This document shows positions 11,101-23,120 of a stretch of 64,000 nucleotides of DNA, piece after piece. The notes under the pieces were generated by a model, which was given only the letters and a program-made list of their open reading frames with translations, ran no database searches and was not told the DNA's origin. The translations under genes were made by a program, and so were the position numbers. Location: NCBI RefSeq assembly GCF_011745365.1, contig NW_024468917.1:1116001-1180000 (forward strand), read 5' to 3'. This DNA comes from Cryphonectria parasitica EP155. Taxonomy: Eukaryota > Ascomycota > Sordariomycetes > Diaporthales > Cryphonectriaceae. How positions within the stretch are numbered: position 1 is the stretch's first letter; the number at the start of each line of letters is the position of its first letter.

Positions 11101-12782
11101 GCTCTGTGAACTTTGTGACATAGTTGGTAAGGGTTGCATAATCATGTGCAGTGTACACTGTTGCCGAATCTTCATTGGGATCTCCTTGCTCACTGTCGGT
11201 GGCGCTCTCTGGTAGCGACTCTAGTGCTGTTTGTTTTTGTGGTCCGGAGAACATTGATGTGTTCACTGGCTTCGAATCTGTTGATACGGAGCCCTGGTAC
11301 CCAGAATCTTTGTCGTGTCGCAAGATAGGGGATGGATTGTTGATGGAGTTGAAGAGTCCAGTGTCGTCAACCTCCATAGGATCGAAAAGCAAAGCATCAT
11401 CTTGAAATGGTGACTTGAGAACTCTTTGCGCAGTCTCAGCGTCTGTTGATTCCGTATGAATTGGACTAGGACCTTCATTGAGCTGCGATGAGGTCAGCTT
11501 GGCAGACTCAACGTGATTCGACAATTGGGAGCTGACAAGATTAAGGTCATCTTGTCTGGTGGCTGCAGTCTGCGACGATGTTTCAAGATGGCGACTAGAG
11601 AATAAAGGATCCTCTTCTTTGGAGACGCCTTCCAAGTCAGGCCGAGTTACTGCTTGCATGTATGGTTGGTTAAGAGAACCAGATAAATCTGCTACAAGGT
11701 CGTGCGGGCCGCGCACGACGACTTGTGTATGGTCTTCTCGATTACCGACCAGTGGATGACCTCCCACTCCCAAGACATGCAAGCCCATATCCCCCAAAAC
11801 GTTTGTGCAAGGTGACACGGCCTCGGGTGCTTCTGGCAGCTCTTTTTGGACATCCTGAGACATGGATCGGTCTCGAGAGGCAGCGATCGAGTCAAGCACA
11901 GCTTCGTTTCTGGGGTTCGGGCTAGGGGAATAGCCTACAAACTTGCGTATGTTCTCTCGAGAGAGGAGCTGGTCCTTTGATGGCATATCCTCTTCTGGGA
12001 AATCCTGGGTTGGCCCGAAGCCTTGAAAGAGATGACTTATGTTGTCTTTGGCATTGCTAGTAAATTCAGGAGGGCGGACATCTGCGCTCGTGTTTAGTAC
12101 CGAGTCTCAGCCCAGAAACCTATAAGCAGACTCATAGCTTACGGAATGTATCCGGAAGACAGCTGAATCCTATAGCGCTATATATTTTTCGGAGCCTTAT
12201 TGCATTACTCCCTCGGAACTTCTTGACTGAAGCTAGAGCATCTTGCTGCTCCTCGGTCATGAGGTCGACTTCGTTCTCGCCCCTCGGCCGTAACTGGCCC
12301 AGTAGCCGCCTCCTTTCTGAGCAATTTGAGATGTGTGTTGCTCGCTCCTCGGCGAGCTTCTTCCGGGCAGTTCTCGGCCAGCATTTGTCGCAGTAGGGGC
12401 AGCGGGACACGTACGAGTGGAACCGCCAAAGATGCTGGCTATGGGGGCGAGTCAAGTTACTAACTGAGTTTAACGAGAATGCTGCCCGTATTAGGGCATT
12501 GAGCCCAATTGCTTATTAGTTCTGATAAGAGGTAAATATTCTGAATACTTACGTCATCTGATTGACCGTCCAAGGTTTTGCTCTTTCGGAGTGACAATGG
12601 ATATGTTGCTCATATCTTTCCGGGTGCATCTTGAAGTAGGGACATGCTAATCCGTTGCCCCCTTTAATTGCATCTGGACTAAACATAAATGCCAACTGGT
12701 CCCGGTTCGATTCTCGTTCGCCGACTGGCGGTTGATCCGCCTTCTGCGGCGTCCGCGACGGAGTTGCACCTTGATACGACAT
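8103..12782 (-). CDS. Large fungal-specific protein with degenerate C2H2-like N-terminus
   Basis: Six exons read leftward: 12782-12553, 12438-12143, 12081-10938, 10885-10251, 10161-9454, 9391-8103. Every junction keeps phase, giving 1433 residues if the ATG at 12782 is the start. The frame stays open upstream to about 12905 without another ATG, so a further 5' exon is possible. Cys/His residues occur in CPYFKMHPERYEQHIHC and RCPYCDKCW (residues about 47-100), a degenerate fungal C2H2 region. An acidic disordered region follows. Then come a helical block, a TWP-like segment (QVWPFYGPTILEVI), VTGSVHSVAEIGEVLAWL near residue 800, and a C-terminal domain opening with LEKIS. This order recurs in many ascomycete proteins of unknown function, often in expanded families. 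I know no experimentally defined role. The gene looks intact. Confidence 0.75.
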
Positions 12783-14302
12783 GCTGTTGCGGTTAGTCGT
12801 CGTAGCGAAAGAGTCTGAATCGAAGCCCAGGTTGCAGCTGAAGGACCAGAACGCCCCTCTGAATCTCTGTTTTAGGATCAGCGCAAGATGATACAAACTT
12901 CTGGTAATGTGTTAGACAAATAGACGATTTCAAAGTTTCCAGGTTTTAGTCAACGGTCGTGTCTCTGTCCATTCTTCGAGGGCCAAAGTGGTGTATGTCG
13001 CTGAAATACGTCTTGATCGGGAGCTCATGTTGATGGGAAAGAAGATGTTGGCCTCAAGATTGCAGAGAGCCTTATTGGTTCCAGATTTCTGCGCTAGCAA
13101 ATCTTGCTGCGCCCCCATGAGGAGGGGTTATTGTGGCTTTGCAACTTTGGCTCCGCCATCTGTAATGTGATATGCATCAAGTTTGGGGCGGTGTCCTGCT
13201 TGAGTACTAGGTATGCTACACGGAGCCTCGAAAAGCGGACAAGTACAGACATCTTCCCTCCTATCTCGCTCTCATCAGGCCTTCCAACTGTGAACACTGC
13301 TGGCAGCGCTTCAACTCGGCATGCCCACAGTAGCAACGGGATGGCGGACACAAATCACTTCGACTACGAAGGCTATCCGTCGCAGCTTCGGGCTCAAAGC
13401 AATAGAGTGGCCTTTAAAAGGCTCCAGGACTAGCTAGCGCAGAAAGCACTCAGCTGACATGCGTCACCTACCTTACTTATTATGTGCCATGTGCCCGTTA
13501 GTTGTAACATGCCCCGCCTCGAGATGTACGTAACAGTCCGGCCGTCAAAATGCCTAGCCAAGCTCATTGAGGCTGTGGTTGACCCCTGGCCAGCCCATTA
13601 CACGCCTTCGGAGAAACACCTTGCAGCAGTCTTGTAATGTTGCAAACGCTTCGAGAGCATGGCAACTTGTGACGTGGAATACAGTTATGGAGCAAAAAAA
13701 ACACGAGAACAAGGAGAGAACAAAGCGAAAAGCAAGGCGATTCTAAACTATGTTGGAAGATTTCCCACAGCCTACCGAAGCTGATGGACGATGCCAGTTG
13801 ATTATGGCAAGGCACTTCTGTAGAGGAATTATAGTAGATCAACCTCGCGCATTTACAAAAGGCAGTCAAAGATGAAGTCGATGTGACTAACTTCAACAGT
13901 TTCCCTTTGAAGGGCGGGGAGAGAATAGTCATATGTGAGCGACTTCGGCGCATTCAATGGAGCTGTTTGGATGGCCTTCCTTACAGTGTATTCTCGGCCG
14001 TCTCTCGTGTGAACTTAGCTGAGTCCATCAAGTAATTGCTTGACGAGACCGACATGAGTCCGGAATGAGCATTCCAATCCACTTTCAACCGCTCCATCAG
14101 AGATACTGCGAGCGAGTCCTAACTGGCCCCCACTATCGCCAAACACCCTCTGCTTAGATAGCCTCACCTAGCCAGCTGTTTAACCTTTCTGTTTCTCTTT
14201 TCTCTTCCTTCCTCTAGCAGCGCATCAAACAAGGCATTTCCGCAGAAGGTCACACATATTCAAAATCCCGGAGTACATGGTATGTGAGGGCGTAGCATCG
14301 AA
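12783..14302. other. Region upstream of the large minus-strand gene, no intact gene
   Basis: The first few hundred bases should hold the promoter, and perhaps a missed first exon, of the minus-strand gene ending at 12782. Open frames at 13104-13433 (+) and 13953-13564 (-) show no domain, no convincing splice sites and no protein-like composition. I see no RNA gene or repeat here. Confidence 0.4.
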
Positions 14303-15040
14303 TTATATGGCGAAGAAGAAGAAGCTCGACTTACCAGCGCTGAGCTGGTCTTTGATTCCCTGGCTAGCCCCAGCAAGACTATACATCCCACTTCTTGTAT
14401 TCAGCGCGATCGAACTCACCGCCCTCGAGCTGTGCGTGTGGATGTAGGCATATCTTTCGACAGCCGCCGCCGTGCACATCCACGCACAGCTTCCATCCTG
14501 TCGTGGGTAGCTCAACAGCTCCCCCAAGTAATGACTTGCGCACTGGGCCATCTCTAAGCCCGAGATTAGTGTGGGGCTAGGGGTCTAGTGCGGATATGGA
14601 CAACCATTCTGTGTCGAGATGATTACTCTATATGCTAGAAATATAATAGCCGGTTTCAAGTCCGCACTGGAGAGTTCTTACAAGACCGCGATCCGAATTG
14701 TACTTGGTCGTCTTTCGGATCGTATACGGGTTGGCAATGGGACTCCCAACTCCCTCCCAACTCATAGTTGAAGCCCAATGATTATTATCTAGGTACTGGT
14801 CGCGAGCAAGAGAAACAGTTTCAGTGACAGTATAACCTTATCATCTTCCTCAATTCCGAATGTGCGGCCCCCAATCCAACCACTTCCCTCGATTAACTGA
14901 CAATAAGATGGAACGACTTACGCCACGAGTCATAAGGAGGGCCCTATGGACGGCGTACCAGTCTTGATCAGATGGTGAGCGGCGGAGAGGCCAGTATAGG
15001 CACCAGCAATGACCAGAACGTCACACCCCGAGTCAAAGTG
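14303..15040 (-). pseudogene. Relic of a flavin-dependent amine oxidase
   Basis: Reading leftward from about 15037, the minus strand encodes CDVLVIAGAYTGLSAAHHLI. This is a worn copy of the FAD-binding Rossmann start (usually DVxVIGAGYTGL) of monoamine-oxidase-type flavoproteins. About 70 bases on, in another frame, comes LIEGSGWIGGRTFG. It matches the next conserved block of the family (usual form LLEARDRIGGRT). Between them lie a stop codon and no workable intron. Downstream the frame breaks again, and only a fragment (14551-14303) remains that could be later sequence. The glycine motif itself is altered (IAGAY in place of IGAGY). I read this as a dead gene. A badly drifted but spliced gene is less likely. 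Confidence 0.55.
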
Positions 15041-15535
15041 AGTTTGAGGGTAGAAACATAATCTTATGTATGCAGTGAAGTTATGTAGCATTCTGTCTAA
15101 ATTGAAAAAAAGAACATTGCGTTCGCTATCCCGGTTCTTCACAGATTTAGCATAGTTCAGTATGCCACAGTCTATGGTGTGCAAGTTGTGACTGATCCTC
15201 AATTTCATCGTGCAGCAAGGTAATGTCGATCATCTCTTCACTCCAATACCCCGGCCTCCGAGGGAAGGGTGGCGCTGCACTGTCAGGCAGCCTGGGTGAG
15301 GGGAAACCTGCAGACAGTTCCGGACTATATTCAGGCGAGAGAATCAGAGCGAAAGTATAATGTGTCAAGTACCCTTCTACGCCCAGTACTTCTCCACTTC
15401 CGTAAACTGGTCAAAGATTATCAGATGATCCGACCTACCGACTTGGTCGCTCGTCGAAATCCCAACTGCATCACTTGAGAGAAGCAGTGCTGTGTACTCT
15501 ATGCGTTATTACATTGACCGCATTCACATGCTGCA
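15041..15535. other. Intergenic region before the GH31 gene
   Basis: This is the promoter and leader of the alpha-glucosidase that starts at 15536. A minus-strand open frame (15368-15147) could be the former N-terminus of the amine-oxidase relic, but it shows no family motif. Confidence 0.4.
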
Positions 15536-18500
15536 ATGAAAGAGGCAACGTTGCTCGCCTGGCTTTTGGCCAAACTTATTGTGGAAGTCTCATCCCTAGA
15601 GATTCCAAATGTGAGAAGCCCTCACGGCGACGGTGTTCTGACGGCGTGCCCAGGTTACGAGGTTTCGAACGTGCAGACCACCTCCACCAGTTTTTCCGCT
15701 GATTTGTCATTGGCGGGAGCCGCGTGCAATAACTATGGAACCGACTTGGAGAACCTGACGTTAGAAGTCACTTACGAGACCGCGACACGTCTACACGTCA
15801 AGATCCAAGACACGGCGAACTCGGTATACCAGGTTCCAGAATCTGTATTCCCACGACCCAGCGCTTCGCAAGGAGCTACACGCACCGCCTTGAGCTTCAA
15901 CTACACCGAGTCGCCTTTCTCTTTCACTGTGTCCCGCAGTGACACAGAAGAAATACTCTTCGACACCTCGGCAGCCAGCCTCATATTCGAGACGCAGTAT
16001 CTACGGCTGCGGACCCGGCTTCCAGACAATCCAAACATCTATGGGCTCGGTGAGCACTCGGATGCTTTCCGTCTTAACACGACCAATTACATTCGCACAC
16101 TCTGGAGCCGAGATGCTTACGGCACGCCCAGTGGGGAGAATCTGTACGGGAATCACCCCGTCTACTTTGACCATCGGGGAGCCAATGGGACCCATGGCGT
16201 GTTCTTCCTGAACTCGAACGGCATGGACATCTTCATAAACAGCACAGGGCCGTCTGGGCAATACCTCGAGTACAATACTCTAGGAGGCGTGCTTGACTTT
16301 TACTTGATCGCCGGCCCTGGACCGCTGGATGTCGCAAGACAATATGCCGACCTTGTAGGCTTGCCTGCCATGCAACCGTACTGGGGCCTTGGATTTCATC
16401 AATGCCGTTATGGGTACCAGGATGTGTACAATGTTGCCGAGGTGGTGCAGAACTACTCAGACGCAAAGATCCCACTTGAGACCATGTGGACTGATATTGA
16501 TTACATGGACCTGCGGAAAGTCTTCTCGTTGGACCCCCAAAGGTTCCCCCTTCAACTAATGCAGCAGCTCGTCGATCATCTTCACAACCATGACCAACAT
16601 TACATTATGATGGGTATGTATTTGACTCACTCGTATGATTTGCATCATCTCTGACCCCCCCCCCCCCGGCGGAGGGCGTGTTTATGGATTCATGCCTTTT
16701 GTGTTAGACTGCCCTAGCTAATACTTCAAACTTGCTAGTCGATCCTGCAGTGGCCTACAACAGCTATGCGCCTTTCGAACGAGGTGTACAAGATAATATC
16801 TTCTTACTCCGTTCAAACGGCTCTCTGTGGCAGGGTGTTGTCTGGCCAGGCGTCACCGTGTTTCCGGATTGGTTTTCTGCAAACATCACGCTCTACTGGG
16901 ACAACGAATTTGCGATATTTTTTAATCCTGAGTCTGGACTTAATATCGATGCCCTCTGGATTGACATGAATGAGCCTTCGGACTTTGCTTGCAGTGAGTA
17001 TTCATTATCTCACAGCCCACCTCATCACTCCTCTCGAGATGGTATCGTCATTACTAAGGATGCAATCAGACTTCCCTTGTGACAATCCAGCTCAACAGGC
17101 CGCGGCCGAAGGCTTTCCTCCGGCTCCACCTGCACTTCGTGCATGGCCACGTCCGCTGCCCGGTTGGCCGTGCGATTTTCAACCGCCAGGAACAGATTGC
17201 AATTCAACAACGAATGAGCAAATGAAGACCAATTTCAGGGGCCTGGACCAGACCGCTGTGAACGTCAAGCGCAGAGAACCCCTCCGAGGATGGGACGTGG
17301 GCCGTCTCGTTCTCGCAGCACGCCAAGAACCAGGCCAGCAACTCGGGCTCCCTGGGCGCGATCTTCTCTATCCAGGGTATGCCATCCATAACTACGCTGC
17401 CTATCTCCCGAGCTGGAATGCAGCAGAGGGTGGCTTGTCGAACCTCACAGTGAACACCGACGTGACCCACCAGAACGGCCTCGCCATGTACGACACCCAT
17501 AATCTGTACGGGACCATGATGTCAGCTGCATCCCGCGACGCCATGCTCGCTCGCCGTCCTGGCCTACGGCCTATGATTATCACGCGATCAACATTTGCGG
17601 GCGCGGGGACAAAGGTCGGCCACTGGCTTGGCGACAACCTAAGCGACTGGCCACATTACCAAAGATCGATTGCGATGATGATGGGTTTCGCATCCATCTA
17701 TCAGGTTCCCATGGTCGGATCCGATGTATGCGGGTACGGCGACAACACGACTGAGCAGCTATGTGCTCGGTGGGCCATGCTCGGTGCCTTCAGTCCCTTC
17801 TACCGTAACCACAACAGTTACCCGCCCGTCATCTCGCAAGAGTATTATCTGTGGGAGACTGTTGCTGAAGCAGCACGCAAGGTTATCGATATACGGTATC
17901 GGCTTCTCGATTATATCTATACCGCGATGTATCAGCAATCTGTGGACGGGACTCCACTGATCAACCCGATGTTCTACCTGTACCCTGAAGATGAGGCCAC
18001 GTTCGGCCTAGACATGCAATACTTCTATGGCGATGCCCTGCTCGTTGCTCCAGTGACCGAGGAGAACGCCACCAGCGTCGACGTGTACCTACCAGACGAC
18101 GTCTTTTACGACTGGTACACTTTCAAGCAAGTTCAGGGGACAGCCGACTATATCACGGTCACGGACCAGGGCCTCACAGATATTCCTCTGTACCTCAGGG
18201 GTGGCACGATTGTTCCCTTGCGTGCAGAGTCGGCCATGACGACGACAGAGCTGCGAGCAAAAGATTTCGAGCTTCTCATCGTTCTTGGCAGTGCTGGTAC
18301 GGCAAGCGGGCATCTCTACCTTGACGATGGAGTCAGTCTGCAGCAAAATGGAACCACATTTGTGCGATTCGACTACGCCAACGGAACTTTGGTTGCTGAC
18401 GGGACGTTCGGGTACGCAGTCGGGGTCTTTGTCTCCAGCGTCATTATTCTCGGGTTTGATTCGCCTGGTGCTGGGTCCAACCTACATGTCAGAGGGATAA

Positions 18501-18601
18501 ATGATAGCATTGCGCATTTTGACCAGGCAAGCGGCTCTCTGACCTTGAACGTTTCAAAGCCGTTGACTGGTCGTTTTGAGATTGTGCTGCAGAGGCTTTG
18601 A
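15536..18601 (+). CDS. Secreted GH31 alpha-glucosidase
   Basis: Three exons (15536-16613, 16739-16993, 17070-18601) give 954 residues, a usual length for fungal extracellular alpha-glucosidases. The N-terminus is a signal peptide ([20 protein letters not shown]). GH31 landmarks occur in order: [20 protein letters not shown], the [12 protein letters not shown] block, the nucleophile motif WIDMNEPS with Asp435, TRSTFAGAG, and GHWLGDN with Asp633 as expected acid/base. The C-terminal beta domains follow ([19 protein letters not shown]). Many N-glycosylation sequons fit secretion. It should release glucose from maltose and malto-oligosaccharides or related alpha-glucosides. The first intron contains a run of 13 C (16655-16667). 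The segment around residues 500-545 ([19 protein letters not shown]) looks less conserved than its surroundings but stays open. Confidence 0.93.
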
Positions 18602-20452
18602 CACAAATTTGTATATAGGCCGCACTGGCAGCACTTCAATTGTACAGTTGTGCAAGAATCAAACTCGTGCTGAAGTTGACAGTGGCAGTCTGTAAGATAT
18701 TCAGTGCACATTTTTTTTTTTTTTTTTTTTCCACCAGAGCAGGTGTTAACAGTCGAAATGGCAAAAGTGTCTACGGGGCCAATCATTATCCATGGCCTTG
18801 TGCTTTTTTCTTTCTCATTTTCCTGTCCATAGACTCATTTAAACCAGCTGTTGGGAAGACCCTGCAAAGGAAGCGCCAGGACAAGACTTCAAAAATTCAG
18901 TCTGTCAACATATATCATAGTTACGGTAGTAGGATCCAGGGGAGTGGGAGACTCCATGGGTTTTGTCTAGCGTTGAACGGCACCTAATCTGGTTCGTGTC
19001 CTTGGTCTGCAACAGTCTGTTGAAGGAATCTAGTAGTAATATGAAATCAATGGAATCAAAGTGTGGGGCGGCAGGGTAGATGTGGGACGATGCTTCAAAT
19101 CGTCGCCGCAGCCCACGTTTGAGTCAGACATCCTGAACAGCTACCAATACACATGTCTTGACATCATTGGTGTCGATCCGAATTTGCAGGTGCGGTACTT
19201 TTAGAGAGATCTAGAGCTAGTGTACTTGGGGAATTCGGGCTGCCGAGACTGCCGTGAGTAGGAACTCTGTAAAGAAAGCCATTTTCAAAAGGTTGCTTCC
19301 TCTAGTACTATAGTATGAATGAGTTATTGATGGTTTTGCTCAAGAAGCAGCCAGGTATCAATCCCGCTCGGAAAATATGTGTATCCTATGTAGCATCCAT
19401 GCAGGGACTTGATCTTCGCAAGCCCTCCCGTTCTTTAACTATCGTTCACCACGAAGGATGGAGATCCGCTTGTTTCCCGATCGTCTTCGCAGAAAGCTTG
19501 TCCAGGGCCCCCGGATAATGTGGCGTACAGGACAGCCTCCAAAATGAGACCGACTGGGATGTTTATTTACGGAATTGCCGAGGGTGTATCAGAGAGCTCC
19601 GCGGAACAGATACAAAAACAAACCTTAATGCTGAGGAGTTTATTCACTATGGTACATGCAAGCAGACATACGAGAGGCAAGCGGTGAAAGCGGTTCGAGC
19701 TCGGGCTTGCTGCGCTACCAAACTCTGAACCTATATTGAGAAACTATAACAATGGTGCTGGCTCTTCATGCTCAAGTGTACCGTGGTTATGAGACCATAG
19801 TAAGTTCAATTGGACCTACCATCGTAGGTAACCTTACGTGTCTAAGCAGGCAGGTAACATACCATTGTAGTAGTCTGGCAATACACCCATGCATTAACGC
19901 CAGCCCCATAACCCTCCACGTCTCCTAGGGACATGGATCATAGTATTGAGGATCCCGTATCGCAGAGTGTCTGCGTCAACATCCACATGTCAAGTGCAGG
20001 TACAGCAAAAGGATTCAGCACGCTACGATCCGAAACAATGCCCATGATGAATTCTTCAGCCGTGGTTTCCACAGTATTTCCTTTTGGAGATAAGCATCTT
20101 TGATATCTCCTGGCCATGTGTAAGCGAAGACCTGCAATGAGAGGCAGTCAAGTTCAGACGCAATCTCCACCTGGGGCTCCACCCAGAAGCAGAACTAATA
20201 GACCGGGAGGGGTTGTCCTCGCAGAGCTCCATCCACCAAACCCCCTAGTTGTGCAGTAGTTTAGATGGCTGACAGAATTTATCCATCGGTTTGACGGCGT
20301 AGTCCCTGATCACAGAGAAAAAATATGATCTGTGGAACCCCACTGTAAGAAGAAGAGGGATAGCCACACTTATCCTGCCTTTATCCTTCGCTCGCCATTC
20401 TATCCTGCAGACACCATGTACGTCCTTGATTTGATTGGACGGTCGATCACGG
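18602..20452. other. Intergenic region, 1.85 kb
   Basis: No intact gene was recognised. It starts with the 3' region of the alpha-glucosidase, which includes a run of 20 T at 18711-18730. The rest is of ordinary base composition with many in-frame stops on both strands. No tRNA-like cloverleaf or tandem repeat was noticed. Confidence 0.45.
18711..18730. repeat. Run of 20 T downstream of the GH31 gene
   Basis: This mononucleotide tract begins about 110 bases after the alpha-glucosidase stop codon, probably in the 3' untranslated or flanking region. Confidence 0.95.
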
Positions 20453-20721
20453 ATGAAATGCCTCTCGTACCTTAGTCCTCGTGGGACTTGCTGTGCTATG
20501 GTAATTGCCCGAACTTCTTCGCATCATACTGTGGAGCGTACGAACCATGAGACTTTGTGCATTTCCCGCTACGCCTAAATTTGAAGGTCGCAGCTGGGTT
20601 TGTTGGCGCGCTTGGCAGAGCACTGACTTTTGAGGAGACGGGGGACTACGCTGGACAGATCTGTGGCGCTCCGGTATTCAGCGCATGTCAACATGGTATA
20701 AAAGTGGTAATTGCTCCTTGA
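20453..20721 (+). CDS. Possible very small two-exon gene (doubtful)
   Basis: A model with exons 20453-20500 and 20587-20721 gives 60 residues. The intron has GTAATT at its start and TTGAAG at its end, and the two exons join in phase 0. The second exon reads VAAGFVGALGRAL, then FEETGDYAGQICGAP, and includes two cysteines, which looks more protein-like than chance sequence. In another frame, bases 20476-20502 encode a hydrophobic stretch (VLVGLAVLW), so the true first exon may differ. No family is recognised. It lies about 200 bases before the 7TM-RGS gene and could simply be leader sequence. Confidence 0.2.
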
Positions 20722-20916
20722 CAGGCAGTCCCTAGGACGTTCCAGCAAGGTCAGGGGAGGCTGGCTGCCTTCACTATGTAGTTCACATAATCACATATAC
20801 CAGACATCTAACTTCTCTCGAGTGCCTTGATCGCATCTTCTAGTCTCTTTTGGACTGCTGATGCTCCAGCTCCCGATGCTGGACCAACTACAAGCATCCT
20901 GATCTCGAGGCCCATC

Positions 20917-23120
20917 ATGGCCGAACTGAAGCCCAGCATCGACGTCACCGGCGTGAACATCTTCTGGATAGCTTTTTGCTGCTCCTGGTCGGTGATTCTG
21001 ATAGTCGGCATGGGTTTCCTCTGGACTCGCCGCAACATGCCGTTGGTCAAGGTCCGGGGCATAGGTCTGTCATTCGCAGCCATTGCGTGCCTTCACACAT
21101 ATTGGATAGCAGTTGAAATTGCCACGACCGTGACGAACTTTCCTGCCCAGGCCCAATACTGGATAATGGGGCTCTACTTACCAATCGGTATCGCCTTGTT
21201 TCACGCCTCAAACAGTCGTTTTCTTCACGTGGCGAAACAACAGAGGAAATTCGTCCGCGGGGACGTCGGAAATGCCCATGTTTCTTTCAAGACAATAAAC
21301 CTGGGATGCTTTAATGTCCGAACAACCCACACAACAAAACTACTCAGCCTGGTTGGAATCGGTATATGCGTCCAGGTATGTAAATAGAAGCTGGAGCTCA
21401 GCAGGTCTGGTCAAGAGGACAAATGACTAATCTGATTCAGATACTGCTCACAACTATCATGTGGCTTCTGTCTCGAAAGTTCCACCCATCTTTTGGTGTT
21501 CCCGGTACCGAAGTTTCGGGAGACCCATGGGAGGTCAATCAAAAACAAGCTACAGGCTGGGAATGGTGAGCCTTCTTCATATCAACGATGGGCTATATCG
21601 GTGCCTTCAGCTAACCGCATCGTCTCACCAGGTGGCCGTCGCTCGTCTGGCAATTCTTCTGGTCGTGGATCGTGGCACCAATTGTCCTGTGGAGAGCAAG
21701 AAACATTCATGATACCCTTGGTTGGAGGACGCAGACCATTGCTTGCTGCCTTGCGAGGTAAGTTGGACGCCTGAAGCTAGCTTTGATGGGCATGAGGGCT
21801 TTTCGCTAACAGGTGGCGATGATAGTCTACCTGCCACGCCGATGTGGCTTATCGCACTTTATGTTCCGTCAATGGCAGAAGTCAACGCCCGCTGGTTCCC
21901 TCCACAATGGTAAGCAAGGAGGAAGCCTTCATGAGATTTCTCGTTGCCACTTTGTTCCCTTTGAGCCTTGCGAAAGCATACATTCGCCCTAGTAGACTGC
22001 TAATAGAAACTGGACAGGATCGCAATCTCCATCATGCTCTTGGAGATCTTCACCGTCTTCGTCCCGTGCTGGCAGGCCCTCAAGCACCAATCACTGCAAC
22101 AGGAGACTCTCGACATGATCTCGGCTTGGGAATCCAAATACGTTGCTGAAGACCCTTCGTCTGGCACGAGCTCATCAGGGGCTACGGTATCGGCGTCGTC
22201 AAAGAAGCCCTGCTCCTTTGCAACATCCCTGGGAGACACAGCGGCATCTAGGAAGTCTGGGGCGCCTTCATACTCTGGCCGAAGCCTGCTGACTATGGGC
22301 GCGTTGGAACAACTACTAAACGACAATCCGGAACCTCTCCGATGCTTCTCAGCCCTGAAAGACTTTTCCGGCGAAAATGTGGCCTTTCTAGTAGCTGTTT
22401 CTGCGTGGAAGAAAGGCTACCCTGAAAACCCGACCGAGGAGGCGAGGAGGGAAGCGTTCACCAGGGCACTACACATTTATACGGATTTCATCAGCCCGCG
22501 AACAGAGTTCCCGGTCAATCTGTCTTTTCACGATATCAAGGACGTCGAAGCAGTCTTCAGCGGAGCCGTCAAAACATTATATGGCGCTGAAGAGCCGGTT
22601 CTCAACCCAATACCACAGTTCGGATCACAGAACTGGCTGAAGCAGGTACCTACACCGCAATCACAGGACTCCGAGAGAAGAATATTATCGAAAGGGAGTC
22701 TGATCGAGTTGCGGTCATCGCTGGCCAGGATATCATACGTAAGCAATCATTCATTCCCTGCACCAATTCCTCGGTCCGTTCCTGTTCTCCCCAAATCAGT
22801 CCTCAGGTGAAAACCTTGCTTCAAAATCCATCATCCTCTTCTCAAATCTCTTGAAAGACTGTTTGCACTTCTCAAGAATCCTGTCCAATGGAATGCTGAC
22901 TGTGATTTTGCCAAAGTGGGGCGAGGTACCTGAAGGCTTCGACGGAACTATCTTCGATCGGGCAGAGAAAAGCGTCAAATATCTGGTCCTCACGAACACC
23001 TGGCCAAAGTTCTTGCAAGACAGGAGCAGTCAGGATATGTCTCTGAGGAGCAGTGATTCAGGTGGACAGAGCGATTCTTGGGTAGCTCGCGCAACTAGGT
23101 TTCTCTCATGCGAAACCTAA
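20917..23120 (+). CDS. Seven-transmembrane protein with C-terminal RGS domain
   Basis: Six exons (20917-21375, 21441-21565, 21632-21757, 21826-21909, 22018-22738, 22917-23120) give 572 residues. The ATG at 20917 opens just before the first membrane helix. About seven hydrophobic helices follow, starting with [22 protein letters not shown] and including [40 protein letters not shown] and [16 protein letters not shown]. The cytosolic half has an RGS fold ([18 protein letters not shown] ... [12 protein letters not shown] ... [20 protein letters not shown]). Such proteins couple sensing to speeding GTP hydrolysis by G-alpha subunits, as proposed for GprK/Rgs7-like fungal proteins. Which of those it matches is not decided here. 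The last intron (22739-22916) is the weakest call, because an acceptor ending at 22925 would also keep phase. Confidence 0.82.

Noticed and set aside
8103..12782. Splitting the large minus-strand gene into two or more genes
   Set aside because: All five introns have good splice sites and matching phase, and the block order matches single proteins seen in other ascomycetes.
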